Positions 1-11,900 are shown, counted from the first letter of the stretch. The stretch: DNA of 64,000 nucleotides from Cytophagales bacterium (GCA_033344775.1 JAWPMT010000002.1:806001-870000), one strand, 5' to 3'. Notes: generated from the sequence alone by a model not told the origin. Translations and numbers: made by a program.

Positions 1-1
1 T

Positions 2-850
2 GATGAAGCTAAAAATTTCAGCCTTGATCTTTCTCAGGTGCGAATCATTTACAATGGAGCAGAGCCGATCTCGAAAGAAATTTGCACGGAATTCAGTGAA
101 AAACTGAATAGCTACGGATTGAAGGAAGAAGCCATATGTCCGGTATATGGTATGGCCGAAGCCACACTGGCAGTCACTATGTCAGGAATAGATGACCGTG
201 TTTCATCAACGGATCTGGAATATGGTAACACAGGCTACGCAGCAATCGGATATAGTCAATCAATCATTAATGTCGGTAGGCCTATTGATCACTGTCAATT
301 GAGAATAACCAACGAGGAAGATCAAGTTGTGACTGATGGAATTGTTGGACAAATAGAAATCAAAGGGAGAAGCGTTACCGGAGGATATTATAACGATGAG
401 GAACGCACCAGGGAAATTCTAAATGAGGAACACTGGCTGAAAACAGGTGACCTTGGATTTGTTCAAGATGGACAGCTTTATGTGACAGGAAGAATAAAGG
501 ACATCATTTTCATCAATGGTCAGAACTATTATCCTCACGACCTGGAACAAATGTCAACGGAAGTGGAAGGCATTGAACTCAATCAAATTGTCATTGGAAG
601 CGCCTTTGATGAGGCAACTGATTCGAGTGAAATCCTTGCTTTTGTCCTGCATCGTGGCGAATTAAAGGACTTCATTTCTAAATCACAAGGCATCAAAACA
701 ATACTCAATCAGCAGACGGGTGTTGTTTTGGACCGGGTACTTCGGGTGCGAAATATACCGAAAACAACAAGTGGTAAACTTCAGCGATTCAAATTGATTG
801 AAAGTTATCGCGAGGGAGCATTTGCTGATCATATCCATGAAGTTAATGAA
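2..850 (+). other. Fatty acyl-AMP ligase domain (C-terminal part)
   Basis: The sequence shows NGAEP (53-67), YGMAEATL (146-169), a TGDLGF motif and a terminal SGKLQRF lysine motif near 772-792. NGAEP and YGxAEATL are hallmarks of FAALs as opposed to amino-acid A domains. In FAAL-started lipopeptide synthetases this domain activates a free fatty acid for transfer to the adjoining carrier protein. The N-terminal half is outside the window, so chain-length preference cannot be judged. Confidence 0.92.
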
Positions 851-3800
851 CTTATCAAGACAGAGAATGATCAGAGGCATTTCGGGCTTGAAAATGAAAC
901 GGAAAGACAAGTTCTGAAAATCTGGCATCAGGTCATCAAGAACGATCATATTGGAGTAGCCGATCACTTTTTGGAGGTCGGGGGTAATTCATTGCGAGCA
1001 GCCGAGATCAGCATGTTGATTTTGAAACATTTGGGTGTAAGTATTGCTTTGACTTCATTCTTTGAAAACCCGACTGTTCGTCAACTGGCGCTTCAGATTC
1101 AAAATAAGGAAGGGGCAGAACATGATATCATTCCAAAGGCTAATCCTGCCCATCGATACCCCTTGTCATCAACACAGAAAGGGATCTATTATCTGTGTGA
1201 AATTGATCCTTCTTCTACAGCCTACAACATTCCGATTGCCTTTGAGATCAAGGGTGAATTTGATCCCAAGTCCTTTGAAAAACGCGTAGCTAAACTCATA
1301 GCGAAGCATGATGCGCTTCGCATGTCTTTTTCAAGTGGTGATGACCCATATTTTACCATTCAGGAGCAGGCTAATGTTGAAGTATCGTATGCGCATTGTC
1401 TGGAGAAAGATCTGGATGAGCATTTAAGAGGTCTAGTTCGCCCCTTTGATCTTGGTCAGGCAGCTTTATTCAGGATAGAAATCGTAAACTCCGAAAATCG
1501 GAAGTTGCTGTTTCTGGATTTTCATCACCTCATTTCAGATGGAACTTCGGTGGAATCATTTGTAATAGAACTTTTCTCCATCGATGAGAACGAATTATTA
1601 GTTCAAGACCACATTGGGTATAAGGATTATGCTGCCTGGGTCCTGCATGCTCAACCGAACAATCGGAATGCAAGTGGCCAATATTGGACTAAGTTATTGT
1701 CCGAGGAATTACCAAAGCTGGAACTGCCTATCGATCATCCACGTCCTGCGCGATTCAACCATGTAGGAGAGAAGGTCCCATTTGAGTTGAATTTGAATGC
1801 CAGTGAAGCATTACGTCAGATTGCGAGAGAAAATGGATATACATTGGGAACGACCATGTTCGCGATCTACCGTATTTTGCTCTACAAGCTTTCTTATCAG
1901 CAAGAAGCGATCATAGGTGTCGCGACCTCAGGAAGGCAATTGCCCGAATTAATGGGAGTACAGGGCATGTTTGTGAATAACCTGCCGGTTCGTTGTAAGG
2001 TAGATCCAAATCTGGCATTTGATACCTGGCTCGAGGAGGTCCATGGTCTTTGGAAAGAAGTCCTGGAACATCAGGATCATGCCTTTGAGAAGATCGCCGA
2101 AAGGGTTGAAGAACAACGAGATCTTAGCCGAAATGCCGTCTTTGATACGATGTTCGTTTTTCAAAATTTCCAAAGGCAAATTGACTTAGGCCAACTGCAG
2201 GTTGAACACTACTTTTTTGATCCAAAGGCTGCCAAATACGATTTAACCCTTGAAGTATATGATGATCAACAAGCCATAAGGTACTTCTTTGAATATGCCA
2301 CGACACTCTTTGAACGGTCAACCATTGAGCGGATAGGAAAGTACTATAGTGACCTGGTTGAACAGGTTCTGGCAAACCCTTCTTCAAGTATTGCCGATCT
2401 GGTATTGGTTTCAGAGGAATCATATGAACAATCCGTTCAGCAATTCAATGATACGAACGCTGAATTCCCCGGAGATAAGAAAATCACGGACTTATTTGCG
2501 GATCAGGTACTAAAGACCCCCGATCATGTTGCTATTTCACAAGGTGGGAGCCTGTCGACTTACAAAGAATTATCAAACCAGGTTGACAAAACAGTCACTT
2601 TATTCCAAAAAGAGGGGCTAAAGCCAGGTGATGTTGTGGCACTTAAACTCCCAAGGTCTCCGGAGTTGATCATATCGATTTTGGCCTTGTTGAAGACAGG
2701 TTGTGCTTATGTACCTATGGATGAGCATATGCCTGAAGAGAGGTTATTGCAAATTATTGACGATTGTCAATGTGATTTCATGCTTTTTTCAAGCAAGGAC
2801 GGAACACAACATGCGAAGGAAAATAGCCAGTTAATTATTGGGTCTGAAGTGTTCTATTGGTCACAACCCACATGGGGAAGGGGTTTGCGAAAACCAGAAG
2901 ACCTGGCATACATCATCTATACTTCTGGCACCACTGGCAAACCCAAAGGAGTGATGATCGGGCACCAGTCTTTGGTCAATTACTGCGATTGGGCTGCCTC
3001 TTTTTATGCTTCAAATAAGCCATGTTCTTTCCCACTGTTCACTTCAATTTCATTTGATCTGACGGTTACGTCAATATTCGTTCCTCTTATTACAGGAGGA
3101 AAAATTATCATTTATGACCAGGAGGATATCCTGGCTACAATGCAAATGATTCTGACAGATGAGGAGGTGAATACCATTAAGTTAACACCATCACATTTGA
3201 AGGTCTTAAATGAGTTAGGGGAGTCGGCCAATGCCAATAGTCATCTTCAAACTTTCATCATCGGCGGAGAAAACCTGAGTCATGACCTTGCCCTGAGAAC
3301 AAGCGATTTGTTTGATCATAAGGTTCAAATTTATAATGAGTACGGTCCTTCAGAAGCTACCGTAGGATGCATGATCTATGAATTTGATGGCGCTGAGACC
3401 ACCCCATCGGTACCGATCGGGAAACCTGTCCAAAATACGAAAATTCATATTTTCGATGATTGCTTAAAGCCTGTGCCACAAGGGGTTGTTGGTCAAATCT
3501 ATATAGAGGGAGAAGGGCTGAGCCTTGGGTATTGCTTAAACCAGGAATTGACCGAACAAAGATTCCTTAATCATCCATTTTACGAAGGTGTTAGGATATA
3601 CGACAGTGGGGACAAGGGCCGCTTATTACCGAATGGCAATATCGAGTTCCTGGGTAGAGCGGATGATCAGGTTAAGATCAACGGCTATCGGATAGAATTA
3701 GAAGAGGTGGCGCATCATTTGTCCCTCCATGATCAAGTAAAAGAGTCGATAGTATTGGCCGTTGGGGCGGAAGGTGATCAGTACCTGGTTGCCTATTTTA

Positions 3801-6800
3801 CTCCCGAATCACATGTTTCATCGGTGGAATTGCGGGATCATTTGATGCGGGTTTTGCCTTTGTATATGGTGCCGGCTCATTATGTGGAACAAGACTATTT
3901 TCCTCTTACCGCAAATGGTAAACTCGACAAAGGCAAATTACCACTTCCTAATCTTGTTTCTGATCGAGATTTCATAGCACCTGAAACTTATGAAGAACAG
4001 TTGCTTTCGGAAATTTGGTCAGAAATACTCCAAAAAGATCAGATTGACATAACCAGCAATTTTTTCTGGCTTGGGGGAGATTCGATCAAAGCCGTGCAGA
4101 TCGTTTCAAGATTGCTGGATCGAGGATATCAAACAATGGCCAAAGATCTACTCTCAAATCCTACTATTCGTGAATTGTCTTTGCTCATTACTCCTGTCGC
4201 TCGAAAGGTAAGTCAATCTCCGGTAAGTGGAGTAGTACCACTCACAGGTATCCAGCAAAGGTTTTTCCATGCCAAATTAACCGACAAACATCACCACAAT
4301 CAGTCAGTGATGTTGCATTTTTCGGAAGATGTTGCAACGACACAGGTCAATGAGATGCTTGTCGCTTTGAAATATCATCATGATGCCCTCCGTTCACGGT
4401 TTCAGGTTCAAAATGAAGGAGTCTTGCAGGAGGTATTGGAGCCCGATGAGGAAATGACCTTAATTGAATGGGACTTTCGGGGAGTAACAAACCTCAATCA
4501 GCAATTGATGAAAGCTGGTGAGGAGCTGCAGTCCAGCTTGGATTTGTCGATGGGACCACTTGTAGTGGCCGGACTTTTCAAGACGGATGAGGGCAACTTT
4601 TTGCTGATTGTCATTCATCATCTGGTCGTAGATGGTGTATCATGGCGAGTGATTTTGGATGATATCGATTCGATTTACCAACAGTTAAAAACGGATCAAC
4701 CCATCAAGCTGCCAGAAAAAACGGATGCGTTTAAAACCTGGTCGGAGCGCCTTTCAGAATACCAAAAGACTGCTTCATTTGGAGATGTAAAAACCTTCTG
4801 GGATTCATTACTAAAAGCGACTCATACGCCTGTTCCACGTAAAAAGCAGGTTCCTGAAAGAAAGATCAGTAAGATCACCCGGAAAAAAATCTCGTTGAAT
4901 CAGAGGTATACCGAAATGCTCCGGACAGATGTTCACCGAGCATACAATACCGAGATCAGTGATATGCTTCTAGCAAGCTTTGCGGCAGCTGCTTATGAAT
5001 GCTTTGATATCCAGCAATTGAGGTTGGATCTCGAGGGGCACGGGAGGGAAGAAATCCTCGAAAACCTGGACTTAAGCCGAACGGTAGGCTGGTTCACCAG
5101 CATATATCCGATTATCTTAAATTATCAGGCTGAAAAAGGAATATCAGAAAACTTAATCGGTGTTAAAGAGACAATGCGAGCCATTCCCAACCGTGGATTG
5201 GACTACCTTCTGGTTGAAAATCAATACCAAAATACTGAGGGGCTCGATTTGTCGCAATCCCGAATATGTTTTAACTATCTCGGACAATTTGACAACATCA
5301 CTTACCAATCTTTCCAATTGTCAGATGCCCCGATGGGCAATATGCGTTCTCCTAATCAAGAACAGCGTTATGATTGGGACATCATTGGGCTGATTTCGGG
5401 TGGAAGCCTGGAATTAGAACTGTCTTATTCCAATATGGAGTATGGGGATAATGTGATCGATGAGTTCATGGAACAATTCAGACAGCAACTCATTGAAATC
5501 ATTGATCATTGTTCAGGTCACGGTCAGATTGACCTGACACCATCAGATCTGAGTTATAAGGGCTTGTCAAGGGTAACACTGGACGACTTGAAAGAGAAGT
5601 ATGCGATGCAGGATGCCTATCAGCTCGCACCGATGCAAAAGACGCTTCATGCACATGCAACTATTCATCCTGATTCGGAAGACTACTTCGAACAATTGAG
5701 CTTCCGATGGCAGGGCGATCTGGAAATTACTTTTGTACAGCAAGTATTGGAGACACTAGCCGATCGGCATCCGGTGCTGCGTACCGTATTCCATGATCAG
5801 GACGTGGGTGAAACACTACAAATTGTCCTCAACCAGAGAGAGATTGATTTTGAATATCAGGACATTCGTGGGGAAGTAACTCAATTACACGTTGATGATT
5901 TGATCGATCAATATCGAAAATCAGACAGGACGAAGCTATTTAATCTTTCGCAGGAGGGCCTGATGCGTGTACGCCTGTATCAATTAGGAGCGCAAGATTA
6001 TTTCTTCATATGGAGTTATCACCACATCATTATGGATGGGTGGAGTACCGGCATCTTGTTGAATGAATTCAGGTCACTTTATGAAAGCCTTCACCTCGCG
6101 ACTTCACCCAGCTTACCATTTGCCAAACCGTACTCAACTTACATCAACTGGCTCCAGAGAATGGACTTTACAGCATCCATATCTTTCTGGAAAGATCATT
6201 TGCTGGGTTATGAAAGACCAGCTTCATTTAGCGCTCTTCCGGAAACAAGTCAACCTGTCGTCAAGGCTTATCGATCTCAAAGTTTAGCAATTGATCAATC
6301 TGGCTTGCAGGCCTTGTCATCCATATGTGCTGATTTGGGAGTGACCCTCAGTACAGTATTTCAAACGCTATGGGGAGTCTTGCTATCTCGTTATAACGAT
6401 ACGAATGATGTTGTATTTGGATCAGTATCTTCTGGTCGACCTCCGGAATTGCAAGGTGTTGAGCAAATGTTGGGCTTATTCATCAATACGTTGCCGGTAA
6501 GAGTCAAGTATGAAGTTTCATGTACTGTCAAAGAACTTTTGAAACAGCAACAGGAACTAACGCTGGCATGTCAACCCTATAGTTTTCTGGGACTTTCAGA
6601 GATTCAATCGGCTCATGAATTGGGTAAGAATTTGTTCGATCACCTTGTTGTAATAGAGAATTATCCGGTTGATAAGTTCTTCAAGGACAAGTCTTTGGGG
6701 AAATCGAAAGATTTTGAAATTGACAAGATCGAAATGGTTGAACAGACCAATTATGACCTGAGCGTTACTGTTTTTCCTGGGGAACAACTTAATATCGTCC

Positions 6801-8791
6801 TCGAATACAACACCAATTTGTACAATGATCCTTTCGTAGAGACCCTTAAGCATCAACTTGGAAGCCTACTGAATACCCTTCCGACAATTTTGGATGAACA
6901 AGTTGATACACTTGAAGTGCTGTCCAAAGATGAACGTCACCACTTACTCCATGTATTTAATCAGACCGATGTAGGTTATCCTCAAGATACCTGTATCATT
7001 GACCTGTTTGAATCACAGGTAATACAACATCCCGATCACACAGCCATTAATTATCACGGGGAGCAATTAACCTATCGCGAGTTGAACAATAAGGCCAATC
7101 AGCTTGGTCAATTTCTTCGAGAACAAGGAGTTAGCAAGAATCAATTGGTAGGATTGATCATCGACGATTCCCTGGACATGATCATCAGCATCATGGGCAT
7201 CTTAAAATCAGGAGCGGCCTATTTGCCGATTGATCCAAATTACCCATTGTCACGCATCCAATACATGTTGGATAACAGCAATACCAGGTTTGTATTGATG
7301 GGGCAGGAATTGTTTAAAGAATTTCGTAAGGAGGATGATGGAAGACTATATTGGTCAGTAGCCGGTGAAGAGATAAGTGCCTTCTCTGATGAGAATCTGA
7401 CTGGGGTCAATGATCCTGAGGACCTTGCTTACGTCATTTACACTTCCGGGACCACTGGTAATCCTAAAGGCGCCAAAATCTCACACAGAAATGTAGTTAG
7501 ACTGTTTTTCAATGATAACAACCTGTTTGATTTTAGTGCATCCGACACCTGGACCAAATTCCATTCATTCAGTTTTGATTTTTCGGTTTGGGAAATCTTT
7601 GGTGCGCTACTTAATGGTGGAAAACTAATCCTGGTTTCAAAAGAGGAAGCTCGAGATCCGGGGCTGTTTCTCAATATGCTGCAAGAACATCAGGTGACCA
7701 TACTGAACCAGACTCCTTCAGCTTTCCAAAACCTGCTATCAGTAGTCAATGATTCCAGCGAACTCCAATTAAACCTTCGGAAGGTCATATTCGGTGGAGA
7801 AAAATTAATTCCAGCCTCCATCAAGTCATGGAATGATCGGTTTCCTGAAGTCCAATTGATCAACATGTATGGCATTACAGAGACCACTGTACATGTGACC
7901 TATAAGGAAGTAACGAGTTCCATGCTTGCTGAGGACATGTCTAATGTTGGACGTCCTATACCTACAACTCAGGTATATGTATTTGATCGGAAAGGTAGAT
8001 TAGTACCCATTGGCGTGACCGGAGAGATGTATGTAGGTGGAGAAGGTGTTTGTTTGGGGTATTTGAACAATAAAGACCTGACAAGTCAAAAGTTTGTTGA
8101 AAACCCATTTAATAGAAAAGAAAAGCTCTATAGAACAGGGGATTTGGCCTATTGGTTGCCTGAAGGGGAACTGGTTTATGTGAGCCGAATGGATGATCAG
8201 GTTCAGATCAGGGGATACCGGGTTGAACTTGGTGAGATTGAACAGAAAATTTCGACACATCCAAATATTAGGGATGCCATGGTGCTGTATAATGCAGATG
8301 GTCCGGGTGATCTGGTTGCCTATTACTTATCTGAAAAGGAAATCAGTGATGACCAGATCCGCGTTTTCCTGGAGGGTCAATTACCCATTTACATGATCCC
8401 TCAATATTTCATTCAACTGACCGAATTTCCACTGACCTCAAATGGCAAAGTAGACAAAGGCAAACTTCCTGCTCCAACGTTCAAATCAAACCCGCTGGCA
8501 ATTTCGCCTCGAAATGAGTTGGAATTCCGGTTGGTAGAAATTTGGCAAGACCTGTTGAATGTAGACCAGGTAGGGATACGGGATAGTTTTTTTGAATTGG
8601 GAGGTCATTCATTGAAAGTAACCCAACTCGTCAAAGAGATTTATAAAGCATTCAATGTGCAAATCCCTCACAAGGAGATTTTTCAGCGATCCACGATAGA
8701 AGACCTCTCAGTGATGATTGAGGCAATGAAAAGTTTTGAAGATACCACCTTTGGAGCAGATGATCCGGAGATCGAAGAGATTACTATATGA
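2..8791 (+). CDS. NRPS loading protein, 5' partial: FAAL-PCP-C-A(Asn)-PCP-E-C-A(Thr)-PCP
   Basis: The reading frame is open from base 2, so the start lies upstream; the GTG at 38 is internal. The visible 2929 residues begin in the middle of a fatty acyl-AMP ligase, which would adenylate a fatty acid and pass it to the first carrier protein, making this the likely first enzyme of a lipopeptide line. Domains in order: FAAL (2-~850); PCP (Ser codon 989-991, GGNS); C with HHLISDG (1523-1543); A coded for Asn; PCP with GGDS (Ser 4082-4084); epimerase with HHLVVDG (4616-4636); C with HHIIMDG (6020-6040), the type that accepts a D-residue; A coded for Thr; PCP with GGHS (Ser 8609-8611). The acidic C-terminus (DDPEIEEITI) is a plausible partner for the TubC-type N-terminus of the next gene. 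The stop overlaps the next start as ATGA. The domain calls are firm; the acyl substrate is unknown. Confidence 0.95.
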   Translation, partial: DEAKNFSLDLSQVRIIYNGAEPISKEICTEFSEKLNSYGLKEEAICPVYGMAEATLAVTMSGIDDRVSSTDLEYGNTGYAAIGYSQSIINVGRPIDHCQLRITNEEDQVVTDGIVGQIEIKGRSVTGGYYNDEERTREILNEEHWLKTGDLGFVQDGQLYVTGRIKDIIFINGQNYYPHDLEQMSTEVEGIELNQIVIGSAFDEATDSSEILAFVLHRGELKDFISKSQGIKTILNQQTGVVLDRVLRVRNIPKTTSGKLQRFKLIESYREGAFADHIHEVNELIKTENDQRHFGLENETERQVLKIWHQVIKNDHIGVADHFLEVGGNSLRAAEISMLILKHLGVSIALTSFFENPTVRQLALQIQNKEGAEHDIIPKANPAHRYPLSSTQKGIYYLCEIDPSSTAYNIPIAFEIKGEFDPKSFEKRVAKLIAKHDALRMSFSSGDDPYFTIQEQANVEVSYAHCLEKDLDEHLRGLVRPFDLGQAALFRIEIVNSENRKLLFLDFHHLISDGTSVESFVIELFSIDENELLVQDHIGYKDYAAWVLHAQPNNRNASGQYWTKLLSEELPKLELPIDHPRPARFNHVGEKVPFELNLNASEALRQIARENGYTLGTTMFAIYRILLYKLSYQQEAIIGVATSGRQLPELMGVQGMFVNNLPVRCKVDPNLAFDTWLEEVHGLWKEVLEHQDHAFEKIAERVEEQRDLSRNAVFDTMFVFQNFQRQIDLGQLQVEHYFFDPKAAKYDLTLEVYDDQQAIRYFFEYATTLFERSTIERIGKYYSDLVEQVLANPSSSIADLVLVSEESYEQSVQQFNDTNAEFPGDKKITDLFADQVLKTPDHVAISQGGSLSTYKELSNQVDKTVTLFQKEGLKPGDVVALKLPRSPELIISILALLKTGCAYVPMDEHMPEERLLQIIDDCQCDFMLFSSKDGTQHAKENSQLIIGSEVFYWSQPTWGRGLRKPEDLAYIIYTSGTTGKPKGVMIGHQSLVNYCDWAASFYASNKPCSFPLFTSISFDLTVTSIFVPLITGGKIIIYDQEDILATMQMILTDEEVNTIKLTPSHLKVLNELGESANANSHLQTFIIGGENLSHDLALRTSDLFDHKVQIYNEYGPSEATVGCMIYEFDGAETTPSVPIGKPVQNTKIHIFDDCLKPVPQGVVGQIYIEGEGLSLGYCLNQELTEQRFLNHPFYEGVRIYDSGDKGRLLPNGNIEFLGRADDQVKINGYRIELEEVAHHLSLHDQVKESIVLAVGAEGDQYLVAYFTPESHVSSVELRDHLMRVLPLYMVPAHYVEQDYFPLTANGKLDKGKLPLPNLVSDRDFIAPETYEEQLLSEIWSEILQKDQIDITSNFFWLGGDSIKAVQIVSRLLDRGYQTMAKDLLSNPTIRELSLLITPVARKVSQSPVSGVVPLTGIQQRFFHAKLTDKHHHNQSVMLHFSEDVATTQVNEMLVALKYHHDALRSRFQVQNEGVLQEVLEPDEEMTLIEWDFRGVTNLNQQLMKAGEELQSSLDLSMGPLVVAGLFKTDEGNFLLIVIHHLVVDGVSWRVILDDIDSIYQQLKTDQPIKLPEKTDAFKTWSERLSEYQKTASFGDVKTFWDSLLKATHTPVPRKKQVPERKISKITRKKISLNQRYTEMLRTDVHRAYNTEISDMLLASFAAAAYECFDIQQLRLDLEGHGREEILENLDLSRTVGWFTSIYPIILNYQAEKGISENLIGVKETMRAIPNRGLDYLLVENQYQNTEGLDLSQSRICFNYLGQFDNITYQSFQLSDAPMGNMRSPNQEQRYDWDIIGLISGGSLELELSYSNMEYGDNVIDEFMEQFRQQLIEIIDHCSGHGQIDLTPSDLSYKGLSRVTLDDLKEKYAMQDAYQLAPMQKTLHAHATIHPDSEDYFEQLSFRWQGDLEITFVQQVLETLADRHPVLRTVFHDQDVGETLQIVLNQREIDFEYQDIRGEVTQLHVDDLIDQYRKSDRTKLFNLSQEGLMRVRLYQLGAQDYFFIWSYHHIIMDGWSTGILLNEFRSLYESLHLATSPSLPFAKPYSTYINWLQRMDFTASISFWKDHLLGYERPASFSALPETSQPVVKAYRSQSLAIDQSGLQALSSICADLGVTLSTVFQTLWGVLLSRYNDTNDVVFGSVSSGRPPELQGVEQMLGLFINTLPVRVKYEVSCTVKELLKQQQELTLACQPYSFLGLSEIQSAHELGKNLFDHLVVIENYPVDKFFKDKSLGKSKDFEIDKIEMVEQTNYDLSVTVFPGEQLNIVLEYNTNLYNDPFVETLKHQLGSLLNTLPTILDEQVDTLEVLSKDERHHLLHVFNQTDVGYPQDTCIIDLFESQVIQHPDHTAINYHGEQLTYRELNNKANQLGQFLREQGVSKNQLVGLIIDDSLDMIISIMGILKSGAAYLPIDPNYPLSRIQYMLDNSNTRFVLMGQELFKEFRKEDDGRLYWSVAGEEISAFSDENLTGVNDPEDLAYVIYTSGTTGNPKGAKISHRNVVRLFFNDNNLFDFSASDTWTKFHSFSFDFSVWEIFGALLNGGKLILVSKEEARDPGLFLNMLQEHQVTILNQTPSAFQNLLSVVNDSSELQLNLRKVIFGGEKLIPASIKSWNDRFPEVQLINMYGITETTVHVTYKEVTSSMLAEDMSNVGRPIPTTQVYVFDRKGRLVPIGVTGEMYVGGEGVCLGYLNNKDLTSQKFVENPFNRKEKLYRTGDLAYWLPEGELVYVSRMDDQVQIRGYRVELGEIEQKISTHPNIRDAMVLYNADGPGDLVAYYLSEKEISDDQIRVFLEGQLPIYMIPQYFIQLTEFPLTSNGKVDKGKLPAPTFKSNPLAISPRNELEFRLVEIWQDLLNVDQVGIRDSFFELGGHSLKVTQLVKEIYKAFNVQIPHKEIFQRSTIEDLSVMIEAMKSFEDTTFGADDPEIEEITI
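2480..3937 (+). other. A domain, code DLTKIGEVGK, predicted Asn
   Basis: Code residues were read by aligning to GrsA positions: SFDLTVTS gives D, L and T; the segment before the TPS motif gives K; the IIGG segment gives I and G; NEYGPSEATVG gives E, V and G; the invariant K is in NGK. The Asn reference code I recall is DLTKLGEVGK, which differs at one conservative position (I for L). The following epimerase implies D-Asn in the product. Confidence 0.85.
4231..5540 (+). other. Epimerization domain following the Asn module
   Basis: It begins at VPLTGIQ and has HHLVVDG (4616-4636), the EGHGRE motif and NYLGQFD, all E-domain signatures. The upstream carrier has GGDSIKA, the carrier variant usual before E domains. 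It would convert L-Asn on the carrier to a D/L mixture from which the next, D-accepting C domain selects D. Confidence 0.93.
6992..8464 (+). other. A domain, code DFWNIGMVHK, predicted Thr
   Basis: SFDFSVWE, the ILNQTPS segment, VIFGGE and NMYGITETTVH give DFWNIGMVHK, identical to the textbook Thr code. The same signature recurs in four other A domains of the window. The terminal lysine motif is NGKVDKGK. Confidence 0.92.
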
Positions 8792-8955
8792 AGATAGAGC
8801 AATTCATAAGTAAACTGAATGCCCTGGAATTATCACTGGCCGTATCGGATGGTGAGTTGAAAATTAGGGGAAAGAAAACATCGTTGACCAGCGATATTCT
8901 TGCAGAAATCAAATCCCGAAAGCCTGAAATATTGGCTTTTTATGACCGTGTCCAG
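8788..8955 (+). other. TubC-type N-terminal docking domain
   Basis: This segment of about 56 residues precedes the first C domain, with the usual pattern of a helix (FISKLNALEL), a short beta pair around LKIRG, and a helix ending in KPEILAFYDRV. TubC_N domains bind a short C-terminal motif of the upstream synthetase and set protein order. Confidence 0.8.
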
Positions 8956-11900
8956 TCTTCTTCTGACTATTTACCTTTAATGCGGGCCAAAGAAAAGACT
9001 GCTTATGTGCTTTCTTCTGCTCAGCGAAGATTGTATTTTTTGAATGAATACAATGATCAATCGCTTGCTTACAACATGTTCCTGAGCCTCCGCTTGAAAG
9101 GGTCATTACATGTTGAAAAGATTGAAAATTGCTTTCGTCAACTTGTTGATCGCCACGAGTGTTTGAGAACGGTATTCCTGCAAAAAGAGACAGCTGAACT
9201 GGTTCAGGAAATCAGAGAAGAGGTTTCTTTTGAAATGGAATGCTATAAGCTGGGCCAGGCGGACATACAGGATAGCATTCGGGAATTTGTTCGTCCTTTT
9301 GATCTGAAACAAGCACCACTGCTAAGAGCGGGGATTGCTAAGGCGGATGATGATCTTCACTTCCTAATGATTGATATGCATCATATCATTGGAGATGGCG
9401 TATCTCAAGGGATTCTGATCAGTGAGTTCCTCGACTTATACGAGGGCCGAAGTTTGCCGGAAGTGGAGGTCCACTACAAAGATTATGCGGAATGGCAAAA
9501 ATCAGATTCAAAAACAAGCAGGCCGAATCGGGATAAGGATTTTTGGTTGAAAGAATTCAAGGAAGAGTTAAATGCAATAACGCTACCGCTCGATTATGAT
9601 CGGCCCAGAATAAAAAATTACTCAGGTCGTACCGAAGACTTTGTGATAGCCGGTGATAAACTACGGCAAATCGAGGCCTTGAATCAACGGGAAGGCACTA
9701 CTATGTTCATGACGCTTCTGGCAATTTTTAATGTTCTGTTGTCCAGGATAAGTGGCCAGGAAGATGTAGTGGTAGGTGTACCTACGGATGGAAGAAGTCA
9801 TAGTGATCTGAAACATACCGTAGGAATGTTTGTGAACACGCTGGCTTTCCGAAATTTCCCTTCAGGAAGTTCAAGCTTCAAAGCGTTTTTGAAACAAGTG
9901 AAGGAGCGCTCCTTAGCAGGTTTCGATCATAAGGAATACCAATACGAGGATTTGGTTGAGGCACTGAAGGTGACCAGAGATACGGGACGAAACCCGCTAT
10001 TCGATGTAATGTTCTCTTATCAGAATTTTGATTCAGGGAAATTCGAATTACCAGGGCTGGAGATAGAAGAGTTTCAAAACCCGCGAGACACATCAAAATT
10101 CGACCTGACTCTGACGGGCTCCACGGCAGGAGATCACTTGTACCTGAGTTTTGAATATTCGACGGAGTTGTTTGAGGCTACCACGATCGACCGGTTCATT
10201 TCCTATTTCCAGCGGATTGTGGATCAGGTACTGGCCGACCCGGAGGTGAAGCTGTCCGCGATCAACGTGCTTTCGAAGGAAGAGCAGGACCAGCTCCTAA
10301 ATAATTTCAATGACACCAAGGTCACTTACCCCACGGATGAGACGGTGGTAGACCTGTTCGACAGACAGGCGAATCAGCTACCCGAAGCTGTAGCTTTATT
10401 CCAGGAGGATACGTCCCTGACTTATAAAGATTTACAGGAAAAGGTAGATGCAGTAGCAGCAAGACTTACGGAAGAGGGCCTTAAGCCAGGCTCCTTGATT
10501 GGGTTACTGACAGATCGTAGTTTTGACATGATCGCTGGGATACTGGGCATCCTCAAGAGTGGATGTGCCTACTTACCGATTGATCCCAAACTTCCCCAAA
10601 GCAGGGTGGACTACATGCTGGAAGACAGTGGGGCATCCTTATTGCTGTGCTCATCAGTCCATGAACAGACCTTTGACCTATCCATCAATACCCTGACGCT
10701 GGATTCACTCCAAACAGCCAAAACTCAGTTACAATTTGAGAACAAGAGTCACCCGGAAGGCCTGGCTTATGTGATGTACACCTCAGGGAGTACAGGTTTA
10801 CCGAAGGGGGTACAAATAGCACATCAGTCATTGACCAACTTGCTGCATGGACTTCAGGCAAGGTATCCACTAACCCAATCAGATCGCTATTTACTGAAGA
10901 CGAACTACACGTTTGATGTATCGATGACAGAGTTGATGGGCTGGTTTGTGGGTGGAGGCAGCCTGGTGCTGCTACCACAAGGCGGAGAATCAGACATGGA
11001 TGAGTTGATCCATACGATCGACAGGCATGAAGTGACGCATCTGAATTTCTCACCTTCGGTGTTTTCGGTATTCACAGATCGTTTGCAAGTCAAAGGAATC
11101 GATTCAGTTTCCAGCCTACGGTACATCTTTTTGGCTGGAGAGGCCTTACAACATTCACATGTAGAACGGTTCAACAATTTAGGGACAGCAGTCAAGTTGG
11201 AGAATTTGTATGGTCCAACAGAAGGGACGGTATACAGCACGGCCTTTTCTCTATCGAACCTGAACGGTCGTCAGGTAGTACCGATAGGTAAGCCGCTGGA
11301 CAATGTGCGGATGTTGATACTGGATTCCTATGGCCAATTACAACCGCGAGGTGTAGTGGGCGAATTGTGTATCGGTGGCCAGGGATTGGCGGTTGGCTAC
11401 ATGAACCGGGAGGAATTGACCGAAGAGAAGTTCATACCCGATCCGTATCATGCAGGTGAACGTTTGTACCGAACTGGTGACCTGGCGAGTTGGGAAGCAG
11501 ATGGGACGATCCGGTTCTTAGGCAGACAGGATGATCAGATCAAGATCAGGGGATTCCGAGTAGAACTGGGAGAGATCGAACAACAGTTATTGTCCTATGA
11601 AGGGATCAATGAAGGAATAGTGCTGGCGAAAGGAGAAGGATCCGACAAGTATCTGGTGGCCTACTATGTTTCATCGGAACCTGTAGAAGCGGCTACCTTA
11701 AGAGGTCACTTATCCGCTCGATTACCAGAGTACATGCTGCCAACTTACTATGTGCACATGTCCTCATTCCCTGTGACCGCCAATGGCAAGCTGGACCGCA
11801 AGGCCTTACCTGATCCTGAGATAGGAGTAGGTGAAGATTACATGGCTCCATCGAATGAGACCGAACAGCAACTGGTACAGGTCTGGAGTGAAATATTGGA

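Noticed and set aside
38-40. GTG at 38 as the start of gene 1
   Set aside because: The frame is open to the first bases of the window and encodes FAAL core sequence before this codon, so it is an internal Val.
10685-11240. Antisense open frames over the gene 2 A domains (also 13826-14357)
   Set aside because: They appear in both repeat copies only because the sense DNA is duplicated; they have no recognisable protein features.
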